Below, piece after piece: positions 45,646 to 55,236 of a stretch of 64,000 bases of DNA. Made by a program: the position numbers and the translations under genes. The notes under the pieces are model-generated. The model was not told the DNA's origin. It saw only the letters and a list, made by a program, of their open reading frames with translations, and ran no database searches. Every line of letters starts with the position of its first letter. Within the stretch, counting starts at the first letter, position 1. Source of the DNA: CALJFL01 sp039964455 (lineage in GTDB: Bacteria > Pseudomonadota > Gammaproteobacteria > Pseudomonadales > Halieaceae); contig JBDVXK010000012.1 of NCBI GenBank assembly GCA_039964455.1, forward strand, positions 186,001-250,000, in the 5' to 3' direction.

Positions 45646-48546
45646 ATGAGCCGAGAGTCCCTGTTTGACCTGGAAAATCACCAGGAATTTATCCAACGCC
45701 ACATTGGGCCGACGATTAAACAACAACAGGAAATGGCGCAAATTCTGGGCTATGACAGCCTGGATGCGTTAATTGATGCTACCGTGCCGGCCAACATCCG
45801 CAGCACCACAGCCATGGACTTGCCGGCACCACAAACCGAGCAGTCGGTGCTGGCGCGGCTGCGCACGATGGCTGATAAGAACATCGTCAACAAAAGCTTT
45901 ATTGGCACCGGTTACAGCGACACCTTTACCCCCGCCGTCATACAACGCAACGTATTGGAAAACCCGGGCTGGTATACCGCCTACACGCCCTATCAGCCTG
46001 AAATTTCCCAGGGCAGACTGGAAGCGCTGCTGACCTACCAACAGATGATCATGGACCTTACCGGCATGGAATTGGCGAATGCCTCCATGCTGGACGAAGG
46101 CACTGCCGCCGCCGAGGCCATGACCCTGCTGCAACGGGTTAACAAGAAGAACCGCAGTAACGTTTTTATTGTGGCCGAAGACTGCCACCCGCAAACCATT
46201 GGCGTGGTGACTACCCGAGCCCAGGCACTTGATATCGACATTGTGGTGGGCGACCCGGAAGAGCTACTGGCCAGCCACCAAGCCTTCGGCATGCTGCTGC
46301 AATACCCCGGAACTTACGGCCACGTGCGTGACCTTGGCCCGCTGGTGGAAGCCGCCCATGATGCTAAAACACTGGTGACTGTGGCGGCCGACCTTGCGTC
46401 GCTGCTGTTGCTAAAATCACCGGGCGAACTGGGTGCCGACGCTGTGGTGGGTAACAGCCAACGCTTTGGCGTACCCATGGGTTTTGGCGGCCCTCATGCT
46501 GCTTTCTTCGCGACCCGCGACAGCTATAAGCGTTCAACCCCGGGGCGCATCATCGGCGTCTCCATCGACAGGCTGGGCAACCAGGCCCTGCGCATGGCCA
46601 TGCAAACCCGCGAGCAGCATATTCGCCGGGAGAAGGCCACCAGCAACATCTGCACCGCGCAGGCACTACTGGCGATAATGGCGGCGTTTTACGGCATGTA
46701 TCATGGCCCGGATGGCCTGCGCCGCATCGCCGAACGTATTCAACGATTGACCAGCATGCTGGCCAGCGGCCTGGAGGCAGCAGGCTTCAAAGCCGATAAT
46801 GACAGCTGGTTCGACACCCTCACCTTCACCGTGGGTGACCAGCAAGCCGCCATCATTGAGCGCGCCCTGGCCAAGGGCATGAACCTGCGCATCATTGATG
46901 ACAACCGCTTGGGCATGTCGCTGGATGAGACCAGCAGTGCGGCCGATGTGCTGGCACTGATTGAAATATTCAGTAGTAGCGCTGCCGCTAGTACAGCACA
47001 GCAGCTGGACGCCGACGTGGACGAATTCGCCGGTATTCCGCAGGGGCTGCAGCGCGGCGTTGATTACCTGCAACATCCACTGTTCAACGAGTACCACTCG
47101 GAAACCGAGATGCTGCGCTATATGCGCAGGCTGGAAGATAAAGATATCGCCCTGAACCGCGCGATGATTCCGCTGGGCAGCTGCACCATGAAGCTGAACG
47201 CCACCACTGAAATGCTGCCAGTCACCTGGCCAGAGCTGGGCGGCCTGCACCCCTTTGCACCGACTGACCAGACCCAGGGCTATACCGAGATGCTGGCCGA
47301 GCTGGATCATATGCTGCTGGAGTGTACCGGCTACGACGCAATCTCCATGCAGCCTAACGCCGGCTCGCAAGGCGAATACGCCGGCCTGCTGGCGATCAAG
47401 CGCTATCATGAGAGCCGCGATGATCACCAACGCACAGTGTGTTTGATTCCCTCCTCTGCCCACGGCACCAATCCCGCCAGCGCAGCGCTGGCCGGCATGA
47501 GTGTGGTCATCGTTGAATGCGATGTCCAGGGGAATGTGGACATGGATGACCTGCGGAGCAAGGCCGAGCGCCACACCGATGACCTTGCGGCCATTATGGT
47601 CACCTACCCCTCTACCCATGGGGTATTTGAAGAATCGATTGTTGAGCTATGCGACGTTGTTCACCAGCACGGTGGGCAGGTGTATGTGGACGGCGCCAAC
47701 CTGAATGCACTGGTAGGACTGGCGGCACCGGGCAAGTTCGGTGCCGATGTTTCACACCTGAATTTGCACAAAACGTTTTGCATCCCTCACGGTGGTGGCG
47801 GCCCGGGTATGGGCCCCATAGGCGTGGGGTCACACCTGCAGCCCTTCCTGCCAACCAACCCGGTATCGCCGGTGCCAGGGCTGGACGAAAACAACGACGT
47901 GGTTTCAGCCACGCCTTACGGTAGTGCCTCAATACTGCCTATTTCATGGGCCTATATTGCCCTGATGGGTGGCACCGGCCTGGTAGAAGCGACCAAGGTG
48001 GCCATACTCAGTGCCAACTACATTGCGCACAGGCTGAAAGATCACTACCCGATTCTGTATACCGGCAGCAACGGCAACGTGGCCCACGAGTGCATCATCG
48101 ACGTGCGCCCCATCAAGGAAGCCAGCGGTATTTCTGAGGAAGACATTGCCAAGCGCCTGATCGACTTTGGCTTTCATGCACCCACCATGTCATTCCCGGT
48201 GGCAGGCACATTGATGGTGGAGCCTACCGAATCGGAATCATTGGCGGAGTTGGACCGCTTTTGCGATGCACTGATTACGATCCGCGACGAAATTCGTGCA
48301 GTGCAGGACGGCGCGCTGGATGCCACCGATAACCCGCTGGTGAACGCCCCGCATACTCTGGCGGATATCACGGTGAACACCTGGGAACACGCCTACACCC
48401 GCGAACAGGCCGCCTACCCGGTGGACAGCTTGCGCGCCAGTAAGTACTGGCCGCCGGTGAACCGCGTAGACAATGTATATGGGGACAGAAACCTGTATTG
48501 CGCCTGCCCTGCAATAGATGCCTGGCGGGAGGCGGAGGAAGCCTGA
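45646..48546 (+). CDS. gcvP: Glycine dehydrogenase (decarboxylating), P protein
   Basis: This is a 966-residue single-chain P protein of the glycine cleavage system. It decarboxylates glycine on pyridoxal phosphate and passes aminomethyl to H protein. The N- and C-terminal homologous halves are both present. The PLP lysine is in HLNLHKTFCIPHGGGGPG, and YTPYQPEISQGRLEALL is in the N half. gcvT and gcvH are not adjacent, so the system is split in this genome. No glycine riboswitch fold is obvious in the roughly 200 bp upstream. Confidence 0.98.
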   Translation: MSRESLFDLENHQEFIQRHIGPTIKQQQEMAQILGYDSLDALIDATVPANIRSTTAMDLPAPQTEQSVLARLRTMADKNIVNKSFIGTGYSDTFTPAVIQRNVLENPGWYTAYTPYQPEISQGRLEALLTYQQMIMDLTGMELANASMLDEGTAAAEAMTLLQRVNKKNRSNVFIVAEDCHPQTIGVVTTRAQALDIDIVVGDPEELLASHQAFGMLLQYPGTYGHVRDLGPLVEAAHDAKTLVTVAADLASLLLLKSPGELGADAVVGNSQRFGVPMGFGGPHAAFFATRDSYKRSTPGRIIGVSIDRLGNQALRMAMQTREQHIRREKATSNICTAQALLAIMAAFYGMYHGPDGLRRIAERIQRLTSMLASGLEAAGFKADNDSWFDTLTFTVGDQQAAIIERALAKGMNLRIIDDNRLGMSLDETSSAADVLALIEIFSSSAAASTAQQLDADVDEFAGIPQGLQRGVDYLQHPLFNEYHSETEMLRYMRRLEDKDIALNRAMIPLGSCTMKLNATTEMLPVTWPELGGLHPFAPTDQTQGYTEMLAELDHMLLECTGYDAISMQPNAGSQGEYAGLLAIKRYHESRDDHQRTVCLIPSSAHGTNPASAALAGMSVVIVECDVQGNVDMDDLRSKAERHTDDLAAIMVTYPSTHGVFEESIVELCDVVHQHGGQVYVDGANLNALVGLAAPGKFGADVSHLNLHKTFCIPHGGGGPGMGPIGVGSHLQPFLPTNPVSPVPGLDENNDVVSATPYGSASILPISWAYIALMGGTGLVEATKVAILSANYIAHRLKDHYPILYTGSNGNVAHECIIDVRPIKEASGISEEDIAKRLIDFGFHAPTMSFPVAGTLMVEPTESESLAELDRFCDALITIRDEIRAVQDGALDATDNPLVNAPHTLADITVNTWEHAYTREQAAYPVDSLRASKYWPPVNRVDNVYGDRNLYCACPAIDAWREAEEA

Positions 48547-48675
48547 TACGGGCGACACGGCTCGCCCGGTAGCGGCACCAGTTTCGCTCACTTTAAGTCC
48601 TTTGCAGGCGTTCGCTTGCTAGAACAACCGCCAGGCCAGTAAGTTCTAACGACACTAACATCAATCCAGGGAAGG

Positions 48676-50613
48676 ATGATGAAGCAACGTGTCATTACGG
48701 CGGCCTACGTCCGCTCTCCAAATCTACCGCCTCGCCTCATCGGCACAGTCGCCCTGCCACTTGCGGCGTTTCTGTTTGGCTCGACCCTGTTGAGTAGCAG
48801 TGATGCCACTGCAGCAGACGTCTCCTCGGCGCACGATTCGCAGCAAGCACCAGCGGATGAAGAAACAATTACAGCGAGTGCACCGGTGGTCACCCCTATT
48901 CCGGGCTCGCCCACCGCGACAGTCGGCAAAATCGCAGGTACGAGTACATCTGCCAATACCGCAGGGTTCTTTGAGACCTCCGTGGGATTTTCACAGGTAA
49001 TCACCTTCGACGAAGTGACGACCGGGTCAGCTGTGAACAGCACCTATCGCGATAGGGGAATTATCTTTGCCGGCTCGGGGCCGCGCACTATTAGTGACGC
49101 TGCTGCACCCGACAGCCCGGTCCTGTCAGGCACGCCAACGCTTGAGGGAGATATCACCGGCTACTTCGTCCGCCCCGGTACCGACGAACCGGCGACAGTG
49201 TATTTCATGGCTTGGAATATCGGTTATCTGGACTCAACCGAGAGCGTGCGTATGGACTTCTTCGGCCCCGGGGGCGAAACACTATTTTCACTACAGAATC
49301 CACGACCTGGCTACTTACGTTATGCCGCCAGGGGAGGCAGCGCAGGCATCGCCAGTTGGCGCTTCCATATTATCGCCGAAGAGCTGGCTGGGTTCGGGAT
49401 CGATGATATTTTTTTCTCTACGCCGGGCGAAGAAGATGATGACCGTGAAAAAGGCGAGACCAGTTGCGCCAGGGGCAATCCGGTGAACCCTGCAGTTGGC
49501 AACAAGTTTAAGCTGGAGACCGATTACCAGGGTCTGCGGCCTCAGCCGTTAACAATTTCTCGCGCCTACAACTCCAGCGATGGCGTCTGGCAGTTCTTTC
49601 GCAAAATTGACCACCAACAAGGCGCTAGAGTCGCGAAGGTGATTCGTAACGATGGCAAAGCGATTACATTTGCCGGCGCACCAGGCAGCAACACCTGGTT
49701 GCCCACGAGCACCGACATTACCGGGCGACTCAGCAGCACTCGCAACAGCGATGGGCTAATAAACACCTGGGCATTTCGTACACTCGACGATGAGCTTGAG
49801 CACTATGACGCCCAAGGGCGCCTGTCACGACGTGAAGCACGTAGCGGATTGGGACACGATCTTACCTATACGACGACAGATATTACCGTCACCCACGACC
49901 TGGGCGGCAGCATTATCTACAAGCTGGACACTGACGGTCGCATCAGCAGCGCCGCCGACCCTGCAGGCTACAACTACAGCTACATTTATGACGACAACGG
50001 CATGATGCAGAGCGTTATATACCCGGGAGCCAGCGGAGAAAAACGCTATCACTACGAAGACCCGACATTTCCAGACTTACTGACCGGTATCACCGATGCC
50101 GCCGGAAATCGCTTTGCCACCTGGCGCTACGACAGTTTGCGCCGTACTGTCAGCTCCGAACACGCTGGCGGCACAGACCTCACTCTCTTCGACTACACCT
50201 TTACCGATGACGCGATCTACCCTCAAACCACGGTGACAAATTCTTTGGGCAAACAAACGACTTACCACTACATCCGGGCTAACGGCATCCGCAAGGTCTT
50301 TCATGTCAGTGGTCATGCCAGCGAAAACTGTGTGGCCGCCAACCAGCGCTACAATTTTGATGCTAACGCTTTCATCGCTTCCTATACCGACTGGAACGGC
50401 AATCTCACTACATTTAGCAGAGATGATCAGGGGCGAGAGATAGAACGCACCGAAGCGGCACAATCGCCAATGGAGCGACAGATAATCACTCGCTGGCATA
50501 AAGATTTCAATCTGCCAGAGCTGGTGATAGAACCAAAAAGAAGCACCTATTACACCTACGATGAAACAGGAAACGAAGTTGGCCGCAGGATCGTCGATAC
50601 CAGCGGCGACTAA
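48676..50613 (+). CDS. Secreted RHS/YD-repeat protein, N-terminal half
   Basis: This is 645 residues. A signal peptide covers about 1-47 (LIGTVALPLAAFLFGSTLLS...ATA). Residues ~98-250 are a beta-rich domain with FDEVTTGSAV, YRDRGIIFAG and GFGIDDIFFSTP, like bacterial lectin/jelly-roll modules. DUF6531 starts near 262 (CARGNPVNPAVGNKFKLE). RHS-type YD repeats then run to the stop (YSYIYDDNGMM, TYYTYDETGNEVGRR). AGGGAAGG suits ATG 48679 slightly better than 48676. The sequence stops at DTSGD exactly where repeats should continue, and the next gene carries on the array. It is not a complete RHS protein by itself. Confidence 0.85.
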   Translation: MMKQRVITAAYVRSPNLPPRLIGTVALPLAAFLFGSTLLSSSDATAADVSSAHDSQQAPADEETITASAPVVTPIPGSPTATVGKIAGTSTSANTAGFFETSVGFSQVITFDEVTTGSAVNSTYRDRGIIFAGSGPRTISDAAAPDSPVLSGTPTLEGDITGYFVRPGTDEPATVYFMAWNIGYLDSTESVRMDFFGPGGETLFSLQNPRPGYLRYAARGGSAGIASWRFHIIAEELAGFGIDDIFFSTPGEEDDDREKGETSCARGNPVNPAVGNKFKLETDYQGLRPQPLTISRAYNSSDGVWQFFRKIDHQQGARVAKVIRNDGKAITFAGAPGSNTWLPTSTDITGRLSSTRNSDGLINTWAFRTLDDELEHYDAQGRLSRREARSGLGHDLTYTTTDITVTHDLGGSIIYKLDTDGRISSAADPAGYNYSYIYDDNGMMQSVIYPGASGEKRYHYEDPTFPDLLTGITDAAGNRFATWRYDSLRRTVSSEHAGGTDLTLFDYTFTDDAIYPQTTVTNSLGKQTTYHYIRANGIRKVFHVSGHASENCVAANQRYNFDANAFIASYTDWNGNLTTFSRDDQGREIERTEAAQSPMERQIITRWHKDFNLPELVIEPKRSTYYTYDETGNEVGRRIVDTSGD

Positions 50614-50671
50614 TTTGTTGAAACAATATCTATGCGGGCAAGGAATGTCCGGAAAAGGGAGGGACCCCGGA

Positions 50672-53600
50672 ATGAAAATAGCAGACACCGGTAAACACTA
50701 TTCAAAAATTATCGCTTGCATAACGGCGCTTAGCGCTATGCAGGTAAGTGCGCTAGAGCAGCGCTGGCTGAAAAGCTTTAATAATGCAGGACAACTTACG
50801 GTGTCAGACGGGCCCAGGCTTTCTGTGGAAGACAGTCTACGCTACTCCTATGACAGCAATGGCAACCTGTCATCGATACTCAATTCACTGGGGCACACAA
50901 CAACACTGGCTAACTACAACAACCGCGGACAACCCGGCCTTATAACCGACCCCAACGGGGTGCAAGTAAGGATGACCTACCATCCGCGCGGCTGGTTGCT
51001 ATCTAAAACACTGATCGATCCGGATGGCGATCAATCACGGGATGTAACAACCCGCTACTCCTATGACAACAATGGTCAGCCACTAACAACGTCTTTGGCT
51101 GACGGCAGTACATTGTCTTTTGAGTATGATGCGGCCCAACGCCTGACTGCTATCACTAACAGTCTGGGTGAGCGAATCGAGTATCTACTGGATCGATCCG
51201 GAAACCGGTTGAAGACAACCACGCTCTCTGCAACCGGCTCAATTACACGCCAGGTCGACAAGGAATATGACGCTCTGGGCCGTCTCATCGCGCTCAGCAG
51301 GAACCCAGACTCCAGTGTTCTATACCGCTACGATAAAAACGGCAATGAGATAGAAAGGGAGAGCGGTAACGGGCGCGTCGTGGCAACGGACTACGACGCG
51401 CTTGATAGGGTCCACCGTATTCTCGCGCCGCTTGGCAGTAATGCTGAGTATCAATATGACAGCCACGGGAACCTTGCAAGCATTACGGACCCGCGACAAG
51501 CCACCACTGAATACCATCACGATGGTTTCGACAGCCTGAGCGGAACCACAAGTCCCGACACTGACCTAACTACACATAGTTATGATGCGGGCAGTAATCG
51601 AGTGAACTCAATAGATGCGACAGGCTCCAACATCCAGTATCAATACGATTCCTTGAATAGACTTATCAAGGAAGAGCACTCCGATTCAGATCTGGATATC
51701 CATTTCGCCTACGACCAGGGTGAGTATGGCAAAGGTCGACTGACAGTAATTAGAGATGCTAGCGGCCTAACGACACTGGGCTACGACTCTCGCGGAAACC
51801 TGGTTAGCCAGGACCTGGAAATCGAAGAAACCACTCTGCAACTGGCTTATAAATACAACGCAGCAGATCGTCTTATAGAGATCATCTATCCGAGTGGCCG
51901 AAGCGCCCGCTATACACGCGATCAGGACGGCAATGTCACCGCCGTTACCTCAATCAACACCGATGGAAGTAGTACGCTGCTGGCCAGCGATATTCGCTAC
52001 CTACCCTTCGGCGGTCACAGCAGTATCCAGTACGGGAACGGGCTGATACTGGACTCGACCCACGATACAGATCACAGGATCGCCAGTATCTCATTAAGTA
52101 CAGTGAATGATTGGCAATACCAACACGATAGCGTGGGCAATGTGACTCGCATAAGTCGTGGCGTCGCAGCCACTGACTATGAATATGACGCGCTCAACAG
52201 ACTGGTGAGCGCTACGGAAGATTCCAGACAATTGGAGTACAGCTACGATGCCAACGGCAATCGACTGAGCCTCAGGGAAGGATCGCTGCTAGAAGAATAC
52301 CGCTATAAAGAAGCCTCCAACCAGCTAATCGAAAGTGATAAGTGGCGGTATGAGTACGACGACAGAGGCAATCAAATTGCCAAAATCACCCAACTTGACA
52401 CCACCGGAGACGGCTTCTTCTACCACTATGACGAGAGAAACAGGCTCACCAGAGTAAGTGCGAAAATTTCAACGGATGATGGCAACGCTAACGAGCCTAC
52501 ACAACTGGAGAACGACCTTGTCAGCTATGTGTACAACGCAAGCGGACAGCGAGCAAGACGTATCAGTGAAGAGAGTACTATCGATTATCTCTATGGCCCC
52601 GATGGCCAGATGCTGGCAGAGGTCCGCTCCGACGGCCTTGTATTGCACGAGTACATTTATCTCAATGGCAAGCCTCTCGCCGCAGCCTCTACATCAGAAA
52701 GCGTCATCGAATCCCAACCCGGCCCGGAGCAAGTTCTGGATGATGACGGCCCAACAGCCGAGGCAATCGGCAACTGGGACAGGGTCAGAAAAAAAGGCGC
52801 GATTAACGATTACTACAGCCGATCAAAAAGCCTGGGCAATCAGTATCGCTGGCTGCCGAAAGCATTAAAAAACACTGCCTACGAAGTTTATGCCTGGTGG
52901 CCCAAGAGGAAGAAACAAAACAAAGCGGCGGCTTTCACCATTTCACACCATGGTACGCAGAGTTCCACGGTGGTTGACCAAAGCCGCAATGGTAAACAAT
53001 GGATTTACCTGGGCACATTCGCCTTTACCGGTGACGGCAGCGAATTCATTGAACTATCGGACGAAGGTGGGGAAACCGCCGCTGACGGGATACGTCTGGT
53101 TGAGATACTCCCGGCCAAGGTCGAAACACGCACGGCCCTCTACTATTTCCACAACGATCACCTTGGCACCCCGCATCGAATGACCGATCAGTCTGGTGAT
53201 ACAGTCTGGCATGCCGACTATCTACCTTTCGGACGCGCACTTGAGAACATCAACTCCATTGACAACACATTGCGCTTCCCCGGCCAGTTCTACGACGCGA
53301 TAACGGGATTACACTACAATCACTTTCGCGACTATGACCCCGATATCGGCAGATACCTGCAACCGGATCCAATCGGACTGGCGGGCGGCCTGAATCCGTA
53401 CAGCTATGTCGCGAATAATCCGCTGGCGAAGGCAGACCCTAACGGACTGTGTCCATGGTGTGTCGTAGGTGCTGGAGTCGGGGCCGGCTATGAAGGGCTG
53501 CGCCAATTCCACAACGGTAGCCTTGCGCTTACTGGCGCCAGTCTGGGAAAGATTGCAGTCGCCGGCGGAGCCGGTGCGCTTACCGGCGGATTCGGCTCGG

Positions 53601-53878
53601 TGGTGAGTCAGGCCGGCGTAAAGGGGCTAAGCGCATTTCTGGCAAACGCACAATTCAATATCAGCAATGGCCTTGCAGCTGAAATCATTGCAGCGGCAAT
53701 CGACAAGCGCACCCTCAGCGAACAGGATATTTATGCAATCCTGCTTGGTGCACTGGGAAGCTCAGCAATCGGTTCTGACCCCGGACTCGATGAACTGACC
53801 TCACTCATTCTGGCAGAGATTGCCGAGGATGGTATTACAACCATGACGGGCGATTTTGAGGCCTGCCCAGACCTGTAA
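50672..53878 (+). CDS. RHS-repeat protein, C-terminal half with RHS core and variable tip
   Basis: This is 1068 residues. ATG 50672 is favoured because GGAGGG lies 8 bp before it and it exposes a leader, KIIACITALSAMQVSA-LEQ; the frame is open to 50561. YD repeats begin at once (SLRYSYDSNGNLSSILNSLG). After YIYLNGKPLA a golvesin-like domain (about 52750-53112) is inserted. The RHS-associated core follows: YYFHNDHLGTPHRMTD, DYLPFG, GRYLQPDPIGLAGGLN and ADPNGL. The last motif marks the expected self-cleavage site. A 142-residue tip follows (53450-53875), Gly/Ala-rich then helical, with no recognised toxin motif and four Cys. It forms a pair with the preceding gene. Confidence 0.85.
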   Translation: MKIADTGKHYSKIIACITALSAMQVSALEQRWLKSFNNAGQLTVSDGPRLSVEDSLRYSYDSNGNLSSILNSLGHTTTLANYNNRGQPGLITDPNGVQVRMTYHPRGWLLSKTLIDPDGDQSRDVTTRYSYDNNGQPLTTSLADGSTLSFEYDAAQRLTAITNSLGERIEYLLDRSGNRLKTTTLSATGSITRQVDKEYDALGRLIALSRNPDSSVLYRYDKNGNEIERESGNGRVVATDYDALDRVHRILAPLGSNAEYQYDSHGNLASITDPRQATTEYHHDGFDSLSGTTSPDTDLTTHSYDAGSNRVNSIDATGSNIQYQYDSLNRLIKEEHSDSDLDIHFAYDQGEYGKGRLTVIRDASGLTTLGYDSRGNLVSQDLEIEETTLQLAYKYNAADRLIEIIYPSGRSARYTRDQDGNVTAVTSINTDGSSTLLASDIRYLPFGGHSSIQYGNGLILDSTHDTDHRIASISLSTVNDWQYQHDSVGNVTRISRGVAATDYEYDALNRLVSATEDSRQLEYSYDANGNRLSLREGSLLEEYRYKEASNQLIESDKWRYEYDDRGNQIAKITQLDTTGDGFFYHYDERNRLTRVSAKISTDDGNANEPTQLENDLVSYVYNASGQRARRISEESTIDYLYGPDGQMLAEVRSDGLVLHEYIYLNGKPLAAASTSESVIESQPGPEQVLDDDGPTAEAIGNWDRVRKKGAINDYYSRSKSLGNQYRWLPKALKNTAYEVYAWWPKRKKQNKAAAFTISHHGTQSSTVVDQSRNGKQWIYLGTFAFTGDGSEFIELSDEGGETAADGIRLVEILPAKVETRTALYYFHNDHLGTPHRMTDQSGDTVWHADYLPFGRALENINSIDNTLRFPGQFYDAITGLHYNHFRDYDPDIGRYLQPDPIGLAGGLNPYSYVANNPLAKADPNGLCPWCVVGAGVGAGYEGLRQFHNGSLALTGASLGKIAVAGGAGALTGGFGSVVSQAGVKGLSAFLANAQFNISNGLAAEIIAAAIDKRTLSEQDIYAILLGALGSSAIGSDPGLDELTSLILAEIAEDGITTMTGDFEACPDL
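52750..53112 (+). other. Golvesin-like domain inside the RHS protein
   Basis: The segment from GNWDRVRKKG through AYEVYAWWP, FTISHHGTQSSTVVDQS, WIYLGTFAFTGDGSEFIEL and AADGIRLVEI follows the golvesin C-terminal-like pattern, a beta-sandwich carbohydrate-binding-type module. It sits between the last YD repeat and the core, where most RHS proteins continue without a break. Confidence 0.7.
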
Positions 53879-53904
53879 AAGCACCAATAAACGGAGGCGC
53901 GCGA

Positions 53905-54285
53905 ATGAAAACAGTGATTGTTTACTACGGAAAAATAGCCAGCATGATTTTCGCTGGTGGGGCCGCGTATATTGGCTTAGGGCAAAGATTCAGTTCGCAA
54001 CCAGCAGCACAGCCCCTAACGCTCACCCTCACGCTACTTTTTTTCGCAGTAGCTCTGCCGGCAACACTGGCGCTTTTCCTACCCAATTACAGGCTGGCAC
54101 GATGGGCAGGGATCAGTCACGGACTACTACTCACACTAAGTAAGCGCGATAAAGCGGTGCTTAGCTGGGGCAGGAAGTCCGCTCGAAAAGGATCTGCCTC
54201 AGTCAGTTCAGACTATCCAGTGATTACAGAAGCGGAGCTTAGAGAGGTGCTTAACCGCACCGCAAAAGTGTCGCGCCCATCATAA
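53905..54285 (+). CDS. Small two-helix membrane protein; candidate immunity protein
   Basis: This is 126 residues. GGAGG lies 7 bp before the ATG, and the gene starts 26 bp after the RHS stop on the same strand. Hydrophobic helices lie at about 9-26 and 38-61; the second half is basic and soluble (ARWAGISHGLLLTLSKRDK...), ending with a short amphipathic helix. No family is recognised. Position right after the variable tip of an RHS protein is the classic place for a cognate immunity gene, and membrane immunity proteins are known for membrane-acting toxins. This is inference from context. Confidence 0.5.
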   Translation: MKTVIVYYGKIASMIFAGGAAYIGLGQRFSSQPAAQPLTLTLTLLFFAVALPATLALFLPNYRLARWAGISHGLLLTLSKRDKAVLSWGRKSARKGSASVSSDYPVITEAELREVLNRTAKVSRPS

Positions 54286-54321
54286 AGACAGGCTACGCAT
54301 ACGTTCAACGAACGAACGGAT

Positions 54322-55236
54322 TCAGGGCGTCAAATCTTCCTGCTCGGCGCCCTCTTTCACCGGAATCATCAGGTCTTCCTTGCTGACACCCAGCACCAAC
54401 AGGGTGTTGGCTGCCACGTAGATTGACGAGTAGGTACCGATCATAACGCCCACGATCAGTGCGATCGCGAAGCCATTGATCATCTCACCGCCAAACAAGG
54501 CAAGCGCCATCAGTACCAGCAAGGTGGTTAAGGATGTGACCAATGTTCTTCCCAAGGTTTCCGTCAGCGAGATATTGATTACTTCCACCGGCTCCGCGCG
54601 GCGAATCTTGCGGAAGTTCTCGCGTATGCGGTCAGAGACCACAATCGTGTCATTAAGGGAGTAACCAATAACCGCCAGCAGTGCCGCCAACACCGTCAGG
54701 TCAAACTCCATACCGATAATAGAGAAAAAACCCAGTGTAACGATCACGTCATGAACCAGCGCCACCACGGCGCCTACAGCAAACTTGAACTGGAAGCGGA
54801 AGGCGATATACAACATCACCAGGCCCAGCGCCAACAGCATGGCAAGCCCGCCCTGCTCCCGCAGCTCGTCGCCCACCTGGGGGCCAACAAATTCAATTCG
54901 ACGTAATTCAACACTGCCCGCGAATTTCGCCTGCAGTATCTCAAGGATGGCCACACCCTCTTTATCAGAAAAGCCCTGCGGTAGGCGAATCAGCACATCG
55001 CGGTCGGTACCAAAGCTCACTACCACTGCCCCGGCATAACCGCCGGTGGTCAGCGTTTCACGAATCGCTTCCAGGTCTGCGGTTTCACTGTAGTGAACCT
55101 CTACCAGTGTGCCACCGGTAAAATCCAGGCCCCAGTTCAACTGCTTCGTGGACAGTGACGCGATAGATGCAATGATAAGCAAAGCGGAAAAAATAAACGC
55201 CAGCTTGCGCTGCCCCATGAAATCTATGGTCTTCAT
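54322..55236 (-). CDS. secF: Protein translocase subunit SecF
   Basis: This is a 304-residue six-helix subunit of the SecDF complex, which uses proton flow to pull proteins out of SecYEG on the periplasmic side. RKLAFIFSALLI and GLDFTGGTLVEVHYSE open the protein. LGLVMLYIAFRFQFKFAVGA, GYSLNDTIVVSDRIRENFRK and LVTSLTTLLVLMALALFGG are family blocks. Its ATG overlaps the secD stop by 4 bp. Confidence 0.97.
   Translation of the reverse strand: MKTIDFMGQRKLAFIFSALLIIASIASLSTKQLNWGLDFTGGTLVEVHYSETADLEAIRETLTTGGYAGAVVVSFGTDRDVLIRLPQGFSDKEGVAILEILQAKFAGSVELRRIEFVGPQVGDELREQGGLAMLLALGLVMLYIAFRFQFKFAVGAVVALVHDVIVTLGFFSIIGMEFDLTVLAALLAVIGYSLNDTIVVSDRIRENFRKIRRAEPVEVINISLTETLGRTLVTSLTTLLVLMALALFGGEMINGFAIALIVGVMIGTYSSIYVAANTLLVLGVSKEDLMIPVKEGAEQEDLTP

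Noticed and set aside
46666..47619. Long open frame (317 codons) antisense to gcvP
   Set aside because: Lies wholly within a conserved gene, with no ribosome site and composition of a frame shadow.
48551..48568. Terminator after gcvP (GGGCGA...TCGCCC)
   Set aside because: Short stem with no T run.
50561..50671. Sequencing frameshift as explanation for the two RHS genes
   Set aside because: The joint holds about 140 bp that is not RHS sequence and carries a ribosome site and leader, so one indel would not restore a normal protein. Kept as the main alternative to test.
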